Positions 12,456 through 22,679 of a DNA stretch of 64,000 nucleotides are shown in pieces. The notes beneath the pieces are model-generated. The model worked only from the letters and a program-made list of their open reading frames with translations. It did not search any database and was not told where the DNA came from. Each line of letters opens with the position of its first letter. Within the stretch, counting starts at the first letter, position 1. Origin of the DNA: Crocodylus rhombifer (lineage: Eukaryota > Chordata > Crocodylia > Crocodylidae). The position numbers and the translations under genes are program-made. Location: contig JAVSML010018990.1 of the NCBI GenBank assembly GCA_038503035.1, positions 62,001 through 126,000 on the forward strand. Direction: 5' to 3'.

Positions 12456-13152
12456 TGTAAAAAAACCTAGACTCCCACCTTGAGCCTTGCCCTGCAGCCA
12501 GCCGGGGTGGCACAAGTAAAATACTCTTTTATAATCTCTCTTCCCTTCTTACTGCCCTTTTCTACCATTAGTCCCCACCCCACCCCAGCATTTGCCAGCA
12601 CTGTCCAGAGACCTTGATTGAAAAAAATTTCCATCCTTCATTACTGTTAGAGAAAATCCATCCACACTGATGCCAGTTACTGAATTCAAAAGCCCTCCCC
12701 TTCACTAGCTGCTAGATGCTCTCCTAGCCCACGTCTCCCCTCCAGCAAGGCTCCCATGTGTCATGTCTTCATGTAGAGGGATACCAGCCACTCAGACACT
12801 TCTCTGGACCGTGGGGAATCCCTGCGGCACAAAACCAGCAGAGCAGCTCCTTGCCACCCCCTTGCAGCCCTTTGCTATGTGCCAGCTGCCCTTGGTGGCT
12901 AGAGGGGGGCCTATGGGGCCTATGCAGCCAGATGTAGAAGAGCCCAGCCCTGAGACTATTTTGTCTTGCCAGTGACGAATAGGAAAGAAGTCCCATAGCA
13001 TGACGGGGCTTTGTTCATGCCTCAGCACATGCTGAGGTGCAGAGATTTTCTGCAGGCCACCTAAACAGAACAGAACTGCTGGAGCACAATGGCTTACTTC
13101 AGTGCATAGCCGGGACCCGTGTCCAAGTGGCAGCTCAGCTGCGGCACCAGTT

Positions 13153-13189
13153 ACCTGGGACTGTCCTTACAGTGCATATTTGGGATGAG
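13153..13189. repeat. 37-bp exact direct repeat, copy 1
   Basis: A 37-bp string beginning ACCTGGGACTGTCCTTACAG and ending TTTGGGATGAG is identical to 14334-14370. Flanks on both sides differ, so the identity is sharply bounded. The element family is unknown. Confidence 0.8.
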
Positions 13190-13659
13190 TTACAGCAGTC
13201 TGGGCTTGGCTGCACACACAACTGTTTTTTTGCCAGGGCAGGGAGGTGCATGCTACGGTGCCTCCTCCAGCTGGGCAGCTCAGCAGTGACAATGGGGCCC
13301 AAGAAAGCCTCACTACCAACACTGCATCATGAACCCCTGGCACCAGCGGTCTCCCATTGAAAAGCCAGTCAAGCCTAGGAGCTCCTACGCTCAAAGAAGC
13401 TCAAGTGCATTCAGCCCAGTTGGCCCACTCCCCCGAGCGAGTTATGGTTGCAGGGCGCCTGCATAGTCCATGCCTACAGGACAACAGTTGTGGGCTGCAC
13501 TCAGGTTTCACATCAGCATTTCACCAGGAAACAACGAACAACTCTTTCCTGTCCTCAGCTGCCAGACCTGTAACCCAGGCCTTGGACACGCTGCCTTCGA
13601 GGTGACACAAGCTGCGTTGAACAGCTTGCCTCCGAGTAACTGGAAGTGAAGACAGGCAA

Positions 13660-13830
13660 GCCCTTGCTGCAGAGCTGTCGGGGAGACTCGGCTCTCCGCC
13701 CCGGCGCGTGCCGTCTGCGGGCGATCCAGACGGACCGGGTCTCCCTGCCGCTGGGCTCCGAACCCGGAATTCCCTCCTCACCTTGGAAGCGAACTCCGGC
13801 AGAGAGTGTGCCTGTGTCTTCCTGCCACAC
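13660..13830 (-). promoter_or_regulatory. Small CpG-rich patch with a strong minus-strand donor; possible internal promoter/alternative first exon
   Basis: About 170 bp is markedly CpG-dense compared with the surrounding intron (for example CCCCGGCGCGTGCCGTCTGC). At 13784 it carries a minus-strand CCAAG|GTGAGG donor. It lies about 1.7 kb upstream of exon 3 in the direction of transcription. I recall that the annotated human CRACD protein begins at the position corresponding to exon 3, so an internal promoter here would make sense. The open frame ending at this donor (MWQEDTGTLSAGVRFQ) is not in phase with exon 3, so any such exon would be non-coding or use another start. This is inference. 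Confidence 0.3.
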
Positions 13831-14333
13831 AGAGGACCTGTCTTCTTTTCCCCAGCACTGGGGACTGACATCTGCAAGGCCTACTTCACTTCACCCTTCC
13901 TATCGCCCATGTTTCAGTGGAGTCCCATACGCCTGATGCGTGTTTCCTGTCCTATCCAACTAATCCGAGCTCTTATGCTACAAGCAGAGGCCAGAGTTCA
14001 TGCTCTTCCCAGTGTTGTAGCAGTGTCCGCTAGTTAATGCCTACCTTTACCACTGCTATTACCACACACTGATAATAAGCACTTGCACGGGTTCACGCTA
14101 AGGGTAAACCCCAGTTTCTGACTGTGCATGTTATCCTTTAGAGAAGTGTTTCCCAGGGTGACAGGCTCTACATACAGGCAAGGGCCCACTGAAATGACTC
14201 TGCTTAGCAAGATGGGCACAGTTAGATTCTTAATCCCTATAGCAAAACGCTTCTGCTCGCTTTTTTGTGCATTTCCCATTCTCATCTGTTGCCCAGAACT
14301 GACTCTAGGCTGGGTGTACACAGACCTCTCTGA

Positions 14334-14370
14334 ACCTGGGACTGTCCTTACAGTGCATATTTGGGATGAG
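14334..14370. repeat. 37-bp exact direct repeat, copy 2
   Basis: Identical to 13153-13189 and in the same orientation, with start points 1,181 bp apart. The preceding text 'gggtgtacacagacctctctg' resembles the termini of short DNA elements, but no complete element was defined. Confidence 0.8.
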
Positions 14371-15073
14371 GTTGACAGAGGAGCTGATATCTCTTTGAGC
14401 TGTTGCCAGCATCAAATTTAGGTTGGGGGGAAAAAAAACCCCCACATGTGGTTCTTTTGCCCATGACACACAGAGCTACCAGGGACTCTGGGAGCCACCG
14501 CAGCCCTAGTGGAGGAAGGTGCCGGCTGTTCTGTGAGGGTGTGTGTGCAAGCTGTCCTGCGAGGAAGGGGAGGTGTGCGTGCGCACACGCACAGTGTCCT
14601 CTTGGGCAGTCTATTTACATTGGCTTGCAAACTAAAGCTTCCTTGTTAGCCAGAAAAGAGAATGCAGATGTTTTAGCCATTACACTTCTGCCCTGGCTTC
14701 CCTACACAAACGAATCGTTCAGCCACATTCACTCACCACAGGCTGCTCTTTCTTAAAGCAGCATGAACAGGAATGCAGAGCCCCAGATCCAAACCCAGCA
14801 ACCAGCCACACTCTCAAATGCCCCCAGGCAGCACTGACTTTCCGTCCCATTGCCTTCAATCCCTAGCTCTTGCTGCTCTCTCCCCTCTCCTCCTATGCTG
14901 CCCTGTCTTCTTTCAAACCGCCCCCCAGACCTGCTGCTTTCAGCACAGCATCTGTCCACCATCATCCAAGAGAAGGAGGAAGCGTTATGGAGGCTTAAAC
15001 CACCATTCAACACATTAGGAGCCCAATGCACTGCATTTGGCACAAGAGGATTTAGAAACAGATGCTCCTATGT

Positions 15074-15369
15074 CCGTGGTGGCCAAACTGCGGCTCACCA
15101 GCACAGTGCTTGCGGCTCTCCGGGGCTTCTCAGCCAAAGCCCCGCACCCATCTCCCCCGCGGTGGCTCCAGGGGACACCAGGCTGCCAGGGGTGGGGGCT
15201 GCAGCCACTCCGCTTGCCCTGGCCTTGCTCCCCACAGGAAAAGCCAGAGCGGTTCAGTGGTGCAGGAGGGGAGGTGGTTACCTCGACTCCGAGTTGCTCC
15301 CCCCACAGCTCCCCACCTTGGGTGAAGAATCGGATGTGGCTCCCAGGGTGAGTAAGTCTGGCCACCCCG
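15074..15369. mobile_element. Non-autonomous hAT-type DNA transposon with perfect 8-bp target duplication
   Basis: This 296-bp element is flanked by identical octamers TCCTATGT at 15066-15073 and 15370-15377. Its ends are inverted: CGTGGTGGCCAAAC on the left against CGGGGTGGCCAGAC (reverse complement of the right end), 12 of 14 matching. The interior is GC-rich ('gcggctcacc...gatgtggctccc'), typical of short hAT derivatives. An 8-bp duplication and GTGGCC-type termini are hallmarks of the hAT superfamily. It encodes no transposase. The perfect duplication suggests a younger insertion than the other hAT pieces here. Confidence 0.75.
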
Positions 15370-16803
15370 TCCTATGTGTTAGTTTTACCCACATATTGGC
15401 GTGGAGATTCAGTGCAAACCAACTCAGGGATTTTCTTCTGTGTTCATCCACTCAGGAGGGATCCCTACCTTCATGCACACAGGACCGAGGGGCAGTGAGG
15501 TAGGACCCTCCACAACTGCCCAGCCCCCCTGATCATCTCAGCCCCTGGAGAGCTGGACTGATGTAGAAACTCTGCTCCTTGGCCCCTGCTTACTGTTTCT
15601 CTGGCTTTGGAGGAAAGCACTCAACAGCTCAGAGGTTTGGGCCATAATCAATCCTTTTTAAAGTACATTTTATACCTAAAAGATTTAAAAGCAAAATGAG
15701 GAAACACCAGTATATGCTGCCAATGTTACACGGCTGCTCTGGTATCAGACATGCCTCACAAAGCTCAGCACAAGCCTGCTGCACCCAGAATCCCCACTGG
15801 CTGCGCACCTTCAGGATCAGGCCTCAAAGTTTTCACCTCTTCAGATGCTCTCTGTATCTATAAGGTCCATGCACAGGGTGGGATCTGGGCATGAACAGCG
15901 CCAATGCGCCCCTGACAGTTCTGACAGACAAGGGCATCTCATTTCTTACCAACTCAGAGAGGTTTTGCCCACCTCTAGTTTTTCAATAATCATAATAAGC
16001 ATCATTTCAGTTTCCACTCTCTGAAGGATGGGGCTGGGACAATGAGCAAGTGGGTAGGATGCAATGGATTAGGACATTTGAAGAGGGCAGCCTATTCTTA
16101 CAAATCAATCCCACTTCCACCCTAGGCACCAGCTAGGAAGGGACAACTGATTAGCTGAATTGCTGTAATTGCCTCTGGAGCCAAAGGACTCTACAGCGAC
16201 TCCACCAGGGCTATGTTATCAAGGCAGGCCAGCCCCCCACCTCTCCTACAGTTCAGTATGTGGTGTACACCCCCCCACCCACTTATCTGTCCCCTTAAGA
16301 GAGACACATGTAACTCATGTAGTCCATTATGATTCATTAAACAGTGACGTGGATTATTTCAGCAGCATTCTGATTTAGCACTGAGCTGCCTGGCTGTTTT
16401 CACAAAAGGGCACGGGCTTTTTGCTGTTCCAGGTTTAACCTACGCTGTGCTTTTCTAAAGGAAACGTAACCTTCCTGGCTGGCTGTGAAAAGTGCACGCC
16501 CAGCTGAGAGTGGGGCAGCCTGCTTCCTGGAGGGCAGAGGCATCTGAATTGGATTTGTGCACACCTCCCCCGTTCAGAAATAACAGTAAGCCCATGGGGT
16601 AGGGGCACAACATATTCAGAGGGCTCCCGACCCCCTCCTGGATTCAATGCAGCCGGCAAACTGAGCCGTGATTTCTCCACCACATTGCGGGATGTTGTTG
16701 CTGAAACAAAAGGAGATGCCTTTAAAAAGAAAAAAATAAATAAAACCGTCACCAATGGCACAGCCCCACCTGGCTAGCCTGGTTGTAGGAATTAATCAGA
16801 AAG

Positions 16804-17030
16804 CAGGGTAGATACACACCTTTATAGACTAACTACATAAGACAGCTATCTAGAGAGCAAGAGTGAGCACAAGCTTTTGTGAAGCCAAGTTCACTTTATC
16901 ACATGCTGATGAAGTGAACTTGGGTTCACAAAAGCTCACGCTCATATATATATCGTTACTGAGTTAGTCAATAAAGGTGTAGCTCTATCCCGCCTTCTGA
17001 CTGACTTCAGACTAACATGGCTAACTACCT
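16804..17030 (+). mobile_element. Foldback (palindromic) element with a 'cagactaacatggctaa' tail
   Basis: The left arm begins CAGGGTAGATACACACCTTT and is mirrored by AATAAAGGTGTAGCTCTATC at about 16972-16991. The arms meet at an inner inverted repeat AAGTTCACTT...AAGTGAACTT. The palindrome is followed by 'ctgacttcagactaacatggctaac' at about 17000-17025. The same architecture recurs at 18958-19142 (opposite orientation) and 22196-22675. See the Penelope-like feature at 28190 for a possible origin of the tail. Confidence 0.65.
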
Positions 17031-17468
17031 CCGTGAGGCATGAACCCAGGGGCTCGGCTACTATTCCCTCCTCCTTTGCCCCAGTCACGGAGCAGGGTAT
17101 TTCTCACAAGCCCTGTTTGTGGCCAGAAACAGCCGCTCGGTTTCATGACCAGTCCCTGTCTCAGCAGCCCCGAGGCATTTGCTGCTTCTAAAGTCCCTGC
17201 TGCCAGGGTGGCTTTCAAACAGCAGGCATCAAATCGAGGCTGGCTGGAGTGCTGCAGGCTGGAAGAGTTGGACGATTTCCCCCCGTGCTGACTTCTCAAG
17301 CACGCTGCCGAGGAAAGAGGAAATTCCTGGAATTCCACCGTCAGCTTTAGGACTTGTTTTGCACAGACTTGGCCAGGGGTTGCTCCTTAGGGGCCAGCTC
17401 TGGCTTTCCTCCTGCTGCTGCATGATGGCTGTACAGCCCGGCTATCTGGATTCGCTCTGCAGGCTTAC

Positions 17469-17637
17469 CCGGCCTCAGCTGGGGAGTGAAGGGCAGTGGT
17501 GTCTACTGCAGAGATGCTGACATCGCTGCTGGACTGGCTCGGTTTCAAATTACTTTCCCCCCTGGGAGCAGGAGGCTCCTTCCTTTTCTTCTTGGCAAAG
17601 AAGTTTTTGAACGTCTGAAATTTGGATTTTTTCTTTC
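17469..17637 (-). CDS. CRACD/KIAA1211-family protein, exon 2 (polybasic region)
   Basis: This 169-nt exon starts with GA, completing a Gly codon split with exon 1 (G|GA), then has 55 codons (about residues 24-78) and ends GG in phase 2. The minus-strand acceptor is TTATATTTCAG and the donor is GTAAGCC. It encodes the polybasic, aromatic stretch KKKSKFQTFKNFFAKKKRKE, then PPAPRGESNLKPSQSSSDVS and ISAVDTTALHSPAEA. The 'KKKS+F.(T/A)FK.FF.KKK+KE' signature followed by 'LKPSQSSSDVS' is the strongest reason for placing the gene in the CRACD/CRACDL/KIAA1210 family. A cluster of lysines with buried phenylalanines is often a membrane- or actin-related basic patch or a nuclear targeting signal; which applies here is inference. 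Both splice phases match the neighbouring exons exactly. Confidence 0.9.
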
Positions 17638-18957
17638 CTGAAATATAAGAACAGAGTCATGCACACAGGACGGAGACGCAGGTGCCTGCAGACAGCATGA
17701 TATCCAAACCCCTGGAGGAGCCCTCTGGATACCCGCAAGTCTCAACAACCCATTGATTTCCCTGCATCCCTATTTAAATAATTCAGAGCTGGAGCACAGT
17801 GAAATGTGAAGCCGCAATTCTTAGCTGTGTCATCTATGAAACATCACTACAATAAGCAGACGGTTCTGATACTTCTCTAGATTTCAGCTTATGAAAGACA
17901 TAAGTTAAGCATGACACATGGCAGTGAACTGTAATTCATTATGTGAACTGTATATGGCTTAGCATGGAGAACAAAGCAATTCATTTTAAAAGCTTAATGT
18001 CTATAATTCACTTACCTGCATTTGAGGTTTTTGACTCAAATTTTTAATGGGCTTATGTTTCAAGGGGCAATCAACACTTGGCCAATATTTTTAGTAATAA
18101 CGACAATGAATATTTTTGTAAAATCAAGTGTTCATAAAATCTGAGACCAAAACAGAAGTTGGCACAATGTTTTAGAGATGCCACTAAAGACTGTTACTTT
18201 TCAACACCCCGAGAACATTGCAGCACCAAGGTGCTGACAGTAAAACAGGGTACAAATAAGTGAAGCCGACTTCCCCGGTTGTCATGAACCCAAGTAAGAG
18301 AAATGCAGCGAGTAAACAAATGAACCTAACATGCAAGAGATGCACTTGAATGTTACATTCCTTCACTCTTGATAATCCAGGTACTTTAACCTCAGGGCAT
18401 TGTTCAAAACACAAGGACAAGGGCCACTTATTCATTACTGACTGTAACCGTGGTCTGGGGTCAGGCCCATTGTATGTGACAGCTTCTGTCTGACGTAGCT
18501 GCTCTGCCTCTTAGCACGGCAAGGTACAAGAGCCCAAATCATTGTTCTTCTGGGGGTGCTGGTATAACAGACTCATGCAGCTGTAGGATTTCTGCATAAG
18601 CAAGGCATTACTTCAGTGCTATTATCTGTCTGCTCCCAGCAGTGACCTAGCTGGCAATGCTTGTCGCAGCGTGTGCCCCGCACATACCAGAATTCATGCC
18701 AGGGGCATTATTGATGCTGAAGCAATGCCACCATGCAGCTGCATCATGCGTCGACAGTGGTTACTTTGAGAAGTAAACAATGACTCTAGGCGCCGCTCAC
18801 CCCGTCCCACCCTGTTCTTGAGTGCAGGATGTCAGCAGCAAGTATTGACACACACAGGGATGCCCCTATTCTCCGTGGTATAAAACGATCACATGGCTGC
18901 CCCTCCAGCAAGCAGTAGCAGGGGACTGCAGGCTAGTTTTCCATTCGAGGAGCATGT

Positions 18958-19142
18958 TATTAGCCATATTAATCTGAAGTCAAGCAGGAGGCAAATTAGA
19001 TTTGCACCTTATAGGCTAACTACAGTAAATTAGAGATATAGATAGTATAAGCTTTCATGAGCTTCTGATGAAGTGAGCTCCAGCTCATTTGTGCTACATA
19101 CACTTCTCATTTAGTCTAAGGTGCAAATCTACCCTGCTTTCC
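18958..19142 (-). mobile_element. Foldback element, inverted copy of the 16804 family
   Basis: Read on the minus strand, the text runs from CAGGGTAGATTTGCACCTTA through an inner hairpin (GAGCTGGAGCTCAC...GCTCATGAAAGC) to 'gacttcagattaatatggcta'. The outer arms are TTTGCACCTTATAGGCTAAC at about 19000-19020 and its inverse at about 19114-19130. The family matches the element at 16804, with the same tail after the palindrome but opposite orientation. Confidence 0.6.
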
Positions 19143-19449
19143 ACTGGAGGGCAAAACAGGGACTCGGAGCCTGGGTATTTACTTGGTGTAACTCATTTTA
19201 TTTACATATCTATGCTTGTCCTGGAAGTGTAGGCAAACAGCCTGCAGTCAACCCTGCCTTTCAGGAATATCAGTCCCAACACCCGTGCCAGGTTCTCAGA
19301 AAGCAACTCTGACCTGGTCTAATCAGAGACTCTCTTGCAGCCCCTTGGCATATTACTAATCCCACAACAAACCCCAGTACAAGCTTGCCATTAAAGGTGA
19401 CACACTGCTTACTCACCAACCTCCTATAGCAGGAACGCCCGGTGACTCC

Positions 19450-19560
19450 CGCTATAGCACCTATAATAGTACTTAGCACAGACCCATAGCTGAAGATCTC
19501 AGCACACTTTACAAGCTAGGCAAAAGGTATTTTATCTATGAGGTGACATGATTACAGAGC
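19450..19560. repeat. Ancient SINE-like fragment
   Basis: The phrases 'agatctcagcacactttacaagc' and 'tatctatgaggtgacatgatta' resemble the body of amniote MIR/CORE SINEs (…GATCTCAAAGCACTTTACAA…). The copy is short and diverged. Confidence 0.35.
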
Positions 19561-21261
19561 CCAGCTCCAAATCCAAAGAAGTCCCTGGAGATCCCTGTGG
19601 ACATAGGTAGAGTTTGCACCAGCCCATAGTAAGGCCCTGGCAAAGCTGATCACACAAGGCAATGTGCTAACCATAACCATAATGCCTCTCAGAAATGTAG
19701 CTCTCCAGACCTTCTTCACTCCAATACCAGCACCCATATCAGTCCTAAATAATCACCACCATCAACAGCACATACGGACAATGCTTTCCAAAGCCCTGTG
19801 AAATAATCTAGTTGACTGAGCAGCGAGGGCTGGGAATGGCAGACTCCAAAGTGTGTGAGATCCAGCCCAATTAAGGCTAAGAAGAGAAGGATTGTGTTGT
19901 TAACCCAATACATTGCACGAGAGCCATGAAGGGTCGAAGACACAGGGTAGCTTCCTCAGCGCCAGTCAAAGGACCCAAGAGACTTCAGTATTAGCAACAG
20001 CCACCCTTAACCTTTTCAAAGCTGGGGTGAGCCACAGACAGAAACTTTCCTAGGAACCAAATATATATTTATGCTCAAGGTACATGTTTATGCTCAAGGT
20101 ATTTATGCTCAGTCACTGACAGTACTCCCACCGTCTTCAGCGGGATCTGACCCCTTTGCTGGATGTCTGAGCTAGCATTGGTAAAAAATGTAATCCTTCC
20201 ACATGGCAGACTTCACATTTGCACAATAAGTAACCTGGGAGGGTTTGCACAAACTAGATACACAGACAGAAGGGCTGGGTGGTTTTAAGCATCCATCGTT
20301 ACTCTTCCTCTTACGCTTTTATCCCAGTCCCACAAACACTTATTAGACTGCACAAACCCTTGATAGACCCCATTTTGTTCTGAAGTATAATTCCTTTTGA
20401 AGCCCCATTTCCAGGCTCTCTGTTCCCCCAACACCATCTCTCTGCCTCCCAACTGCGAACTACCTGCAGCCTTCACATGTTACACTCCTGACTGACACCC
20501 AGCAGTGTCCACACCATGTGCACATGTGGCTCAACACCTGACACTCTGGCTCACATTAGTGACTGTAATGCATTTCTACATGAGACAGCAAGATGGTCAC
20601 AACCCCCTGTAAAGACTGAACAGAAGCCTCTGCAGAGGACTTCCCAACTGCTCCTCCTGAATTACCTGTGTTTCTTGTTCTTCCAACACTTCCACCTCTC
20701 CTGAGGGCTAGTTTGGGCAGTGAAAAAGAGTTTTCTGCTTGATTCAAGACAGATTTCCTGCCTGGACAAGGCATTCCCCTCTCTCATCTAAACCATTATC
20801 CCACCACGCTCGCTGCTGGGTTGACGGGGGGTGGACACATGTCACTCAGAAGGGAAAGCAGGGGTGGAAGTCTGTACCAAACATGGATGGGCAAGAATGA
20901 CAGAGAAATGCTATATTGATTACATAGGCAGACACCTTTCCACACATTGAGGTTACCGCTTGCAGCAGCTTCTCAGGGGCAGAGTACACATAGCAGCCAG
21001 GTTTTCAGACTAGAAAGTCCAGTTTGCTGGCATCCAGCACTGAAGTTTGAGATGCATAACCCTCCACCGGCCTCTGGTCCTCCAGATCTCTGCACTGGTT
21101 TCCCCAGCATGTCTGCTCTGCAGACCAGGGTTACGTGACTCTTTCCATTCTGGAAATCCAAGAGCCTGGAAGGTAACATTCATTCCATGCCCCCTTTTTA
21201 GCCCTGAAGAACCAAGTCCTGCTTCCCAAACTAATTGCATGTTTGAAGACCAGCTGTTTAC

Positions 21262-21328
21262 CTGTGCATTCATCAGTTGTCTCCCCTGCCTCAGACGTCT
21301 GTATGACCTCGGCCGGCCCTGTAGCCAT
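21262..21328 (-). CDS. CRACD/KIAA1211-family protein, exon 1 (start codon)
   Basis: The coding part is 67 nt: an ATG at 21328, 22 codons (MATGPAEVIQTSEAGETTDE, then CT) and one base of a split Gly codon before a GTAAACAG donor. The exon extends to 21338, where a TTTCTTTATTTCAG acceptor precedes TGATTATATC, so this is not the transcript's first exon. The ATG was chosen because it is the only in-frame Met in the exon. However, the frame stays open through the 10 bases upstream (…GAT TAT ATC ATG), so a start in an earlier exon cannot be excluded. The acidic 'SEAGETTDE' before the polybasic exon fits a family N-terminus that begins with a short acidic leader. The assembled product is cytoplasmic in character, with no signal peptide or membrane segment. 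Confidence 0.8.
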
Positions 21329-21338
21329 GATATAATCA

Positions 21339-22195
21339 CTGAAATAAAGAAAGAACAGGCAGTTAATTATCAGTCAGTTCCCCTGATAACATTAGAGACA
21401 GATTAATATTTCAGCCAGCGAGGTAACAGCATTGTTCAACACACTTCTGAAACAACAGAGTAGATGCTAATGACAAACAGGGTTCGCTCAGTTATTTTGC
21501 ACTTCAACCACAAGCTCACCCTTGATTTTCATTAACACGCCTTTCCCCAGCCAAAACCAACAAGCCAGTGTTCCTTCTCTGGAGAAGTCAGGATCAAAGT
21601 TTGCTTTAAAGGAAATCAGCCATTAAACACGCTCAGTGAACAGTGCAATACTTTCCAGTCGCAGAGTAACAAGTCTCTACGACGGCTGGTTTCGAGAGAA
21701 CCACAGCTCCATGCTACCGTGGAGCACGCCTCTCCTGTCCTGTAGTGTCCTCCCCAGACCAGGCACTGGGTTATCCTGTCAGTAATGTAAAAATGAATTA
21801 AGCATCAGCACTGAACCAGCACGCTGGCCACATGACAGCCGAGCTGTGCCAATAGATCAAACGCGTTTTGGACTCAGTACAATCCGCTTTTAGCCATAAG
21901 CTCCGAAGCCCTATTGCAAACAGGGCATATTGATCAATTGAGCTGGCCACATCAACTTCCCTCTGGATTAAAACAAAAGATGATGTTAGTGTTTAAAATC
22001 ATACAGAGATGACAGGCTCTGCTTTGTATTTTCAATGTGCATCTTTCCGAGAGAAAAGAAAGTCACAACAGGCCATCAGAGTTGCAGGACAAACCTTACA
22101 ATGACAAAAATACAAGAATGTGTCAGGACAATTCAAAAACTATTATCTGTAGCTGTGGAAGATAAGTGACATATTCAGAATGTCACACAAAAACT
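21339..22195. other. Upstream intronic sequence, nothing recognised
   Basis: No exon, repeat family or RNA gene is evident between the exon-1 acceptor and the large palindrome. It is assumed to be intron because exon 1 has its own acceptor. Confidence 0.4.
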
Positions 22196-22675
22196 AGAAC
22201 TTTTGGTTCCAAAATGAGACCAACTGGGAAATCACAAGAAAACTGTCCTTTTCTGCAAACTTTCAGGACCAAAGTCCCTTCACCAGGCTCTGGGAAAAGT
22301 ATAGACGGTACAAGACGGTAAAAAGTCCCTGTAAGTAGGAAATAAACTTCATTTTTGCACAAAGGGAGCTGAAGATGGAAGGCTGTCCCTCTGGGTCCAA
22401 AAAGACACTCTCATGGACCCAGAGGGAGAGCCTTCCATCTTCAGCTCTGTGCAAAAATGAAGTTTATTTCCTACCTATAGGGACTTTTTACCATCTTGTA
22501 CCATCTATACTTTTCCCAGAGCCTGGTGAAGGGACATTGATCCTGAAAGCTTACAGAAAAGGACAATTTTCTTGCGCTTTCCCAGTTAGTCTAATAAAAG
22601 ATATCATTTTGGAACCAAGAGTTCTAGTTTTTTGTATGTCTTCTTGTCTCAGACCAACACGGCTACCAAGTACCC
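22196..22675. mobile_element. 430-bp near-perfect palindrome (foldback element) with 'accaacacggctacc' tail
   Basis: The arms at about 22196-22398 and 22415-22626 are inverted copies separated by a 16-nt loop. The inner match is GGTCC...GGACC, extended by CTGGGTCC/GGACCCAG. The arms share long exact runs such as CTTCATTTTTGCAC/GTGCAAAAATGAAG and CCAGGCTCTGGGAAAAGTAT, with only a few substitutions and a roughly 4-nt gap. The right side carries AGTCTAATAAAAGATATCAT and then 'ctcagaccaacacggctacc', the tail also linked to the GIY-YIG remnant at 28190. It lies about 0.9 kb upstream of exon 1 and would form a long hairpin if transcribed. Confidence 0.8.
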
Positions 22676-22679
22676 CCCT

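Larger units (their letters stand above)
12122..17468 (-). other. Intron between exons 2 and 3
   Basis: This 5.3-kb intron (GTAAGCC donor at 17468, TTCCAG acceptor at 12122) holds a MIR-like SINE, a pair of identical 37-bp repeats, a small CpG-rich patch with a strong donor-like site, a hAT element with a perfect target duplication, and a foldback element. These are listed separately. The rest (about 14.4-15.0 and 15.4-16.8 kb) shows nothing recognisable. Confidence 0.55.
17638..21261 (-). other. Intron between exons 1 and 2
   Basis: This 3.6-kb intron has a GTAAACAG donor at 21261 and a TTTCAG acceptor at 17638. It contains a foldback element at 18958-19142, a SINE-like piece near 19450-19560 and a short triplicate of a TTTATGCTCA(AGGTA) motif at about 20068-20110. 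A donor-like site at about 18013-18014 lacks a credible acceptor and was not accepted as an exon. Confidence 0.5.

Noticed and set aside
18014..18060. Minus-strand ATGCAG|GTAAGTG donor-like site in the intron between exons 1 and 2
   Set aside because: No polypyrimidine tract or acceptor at a sensible distance; exons 1 and 2 already join in phase.
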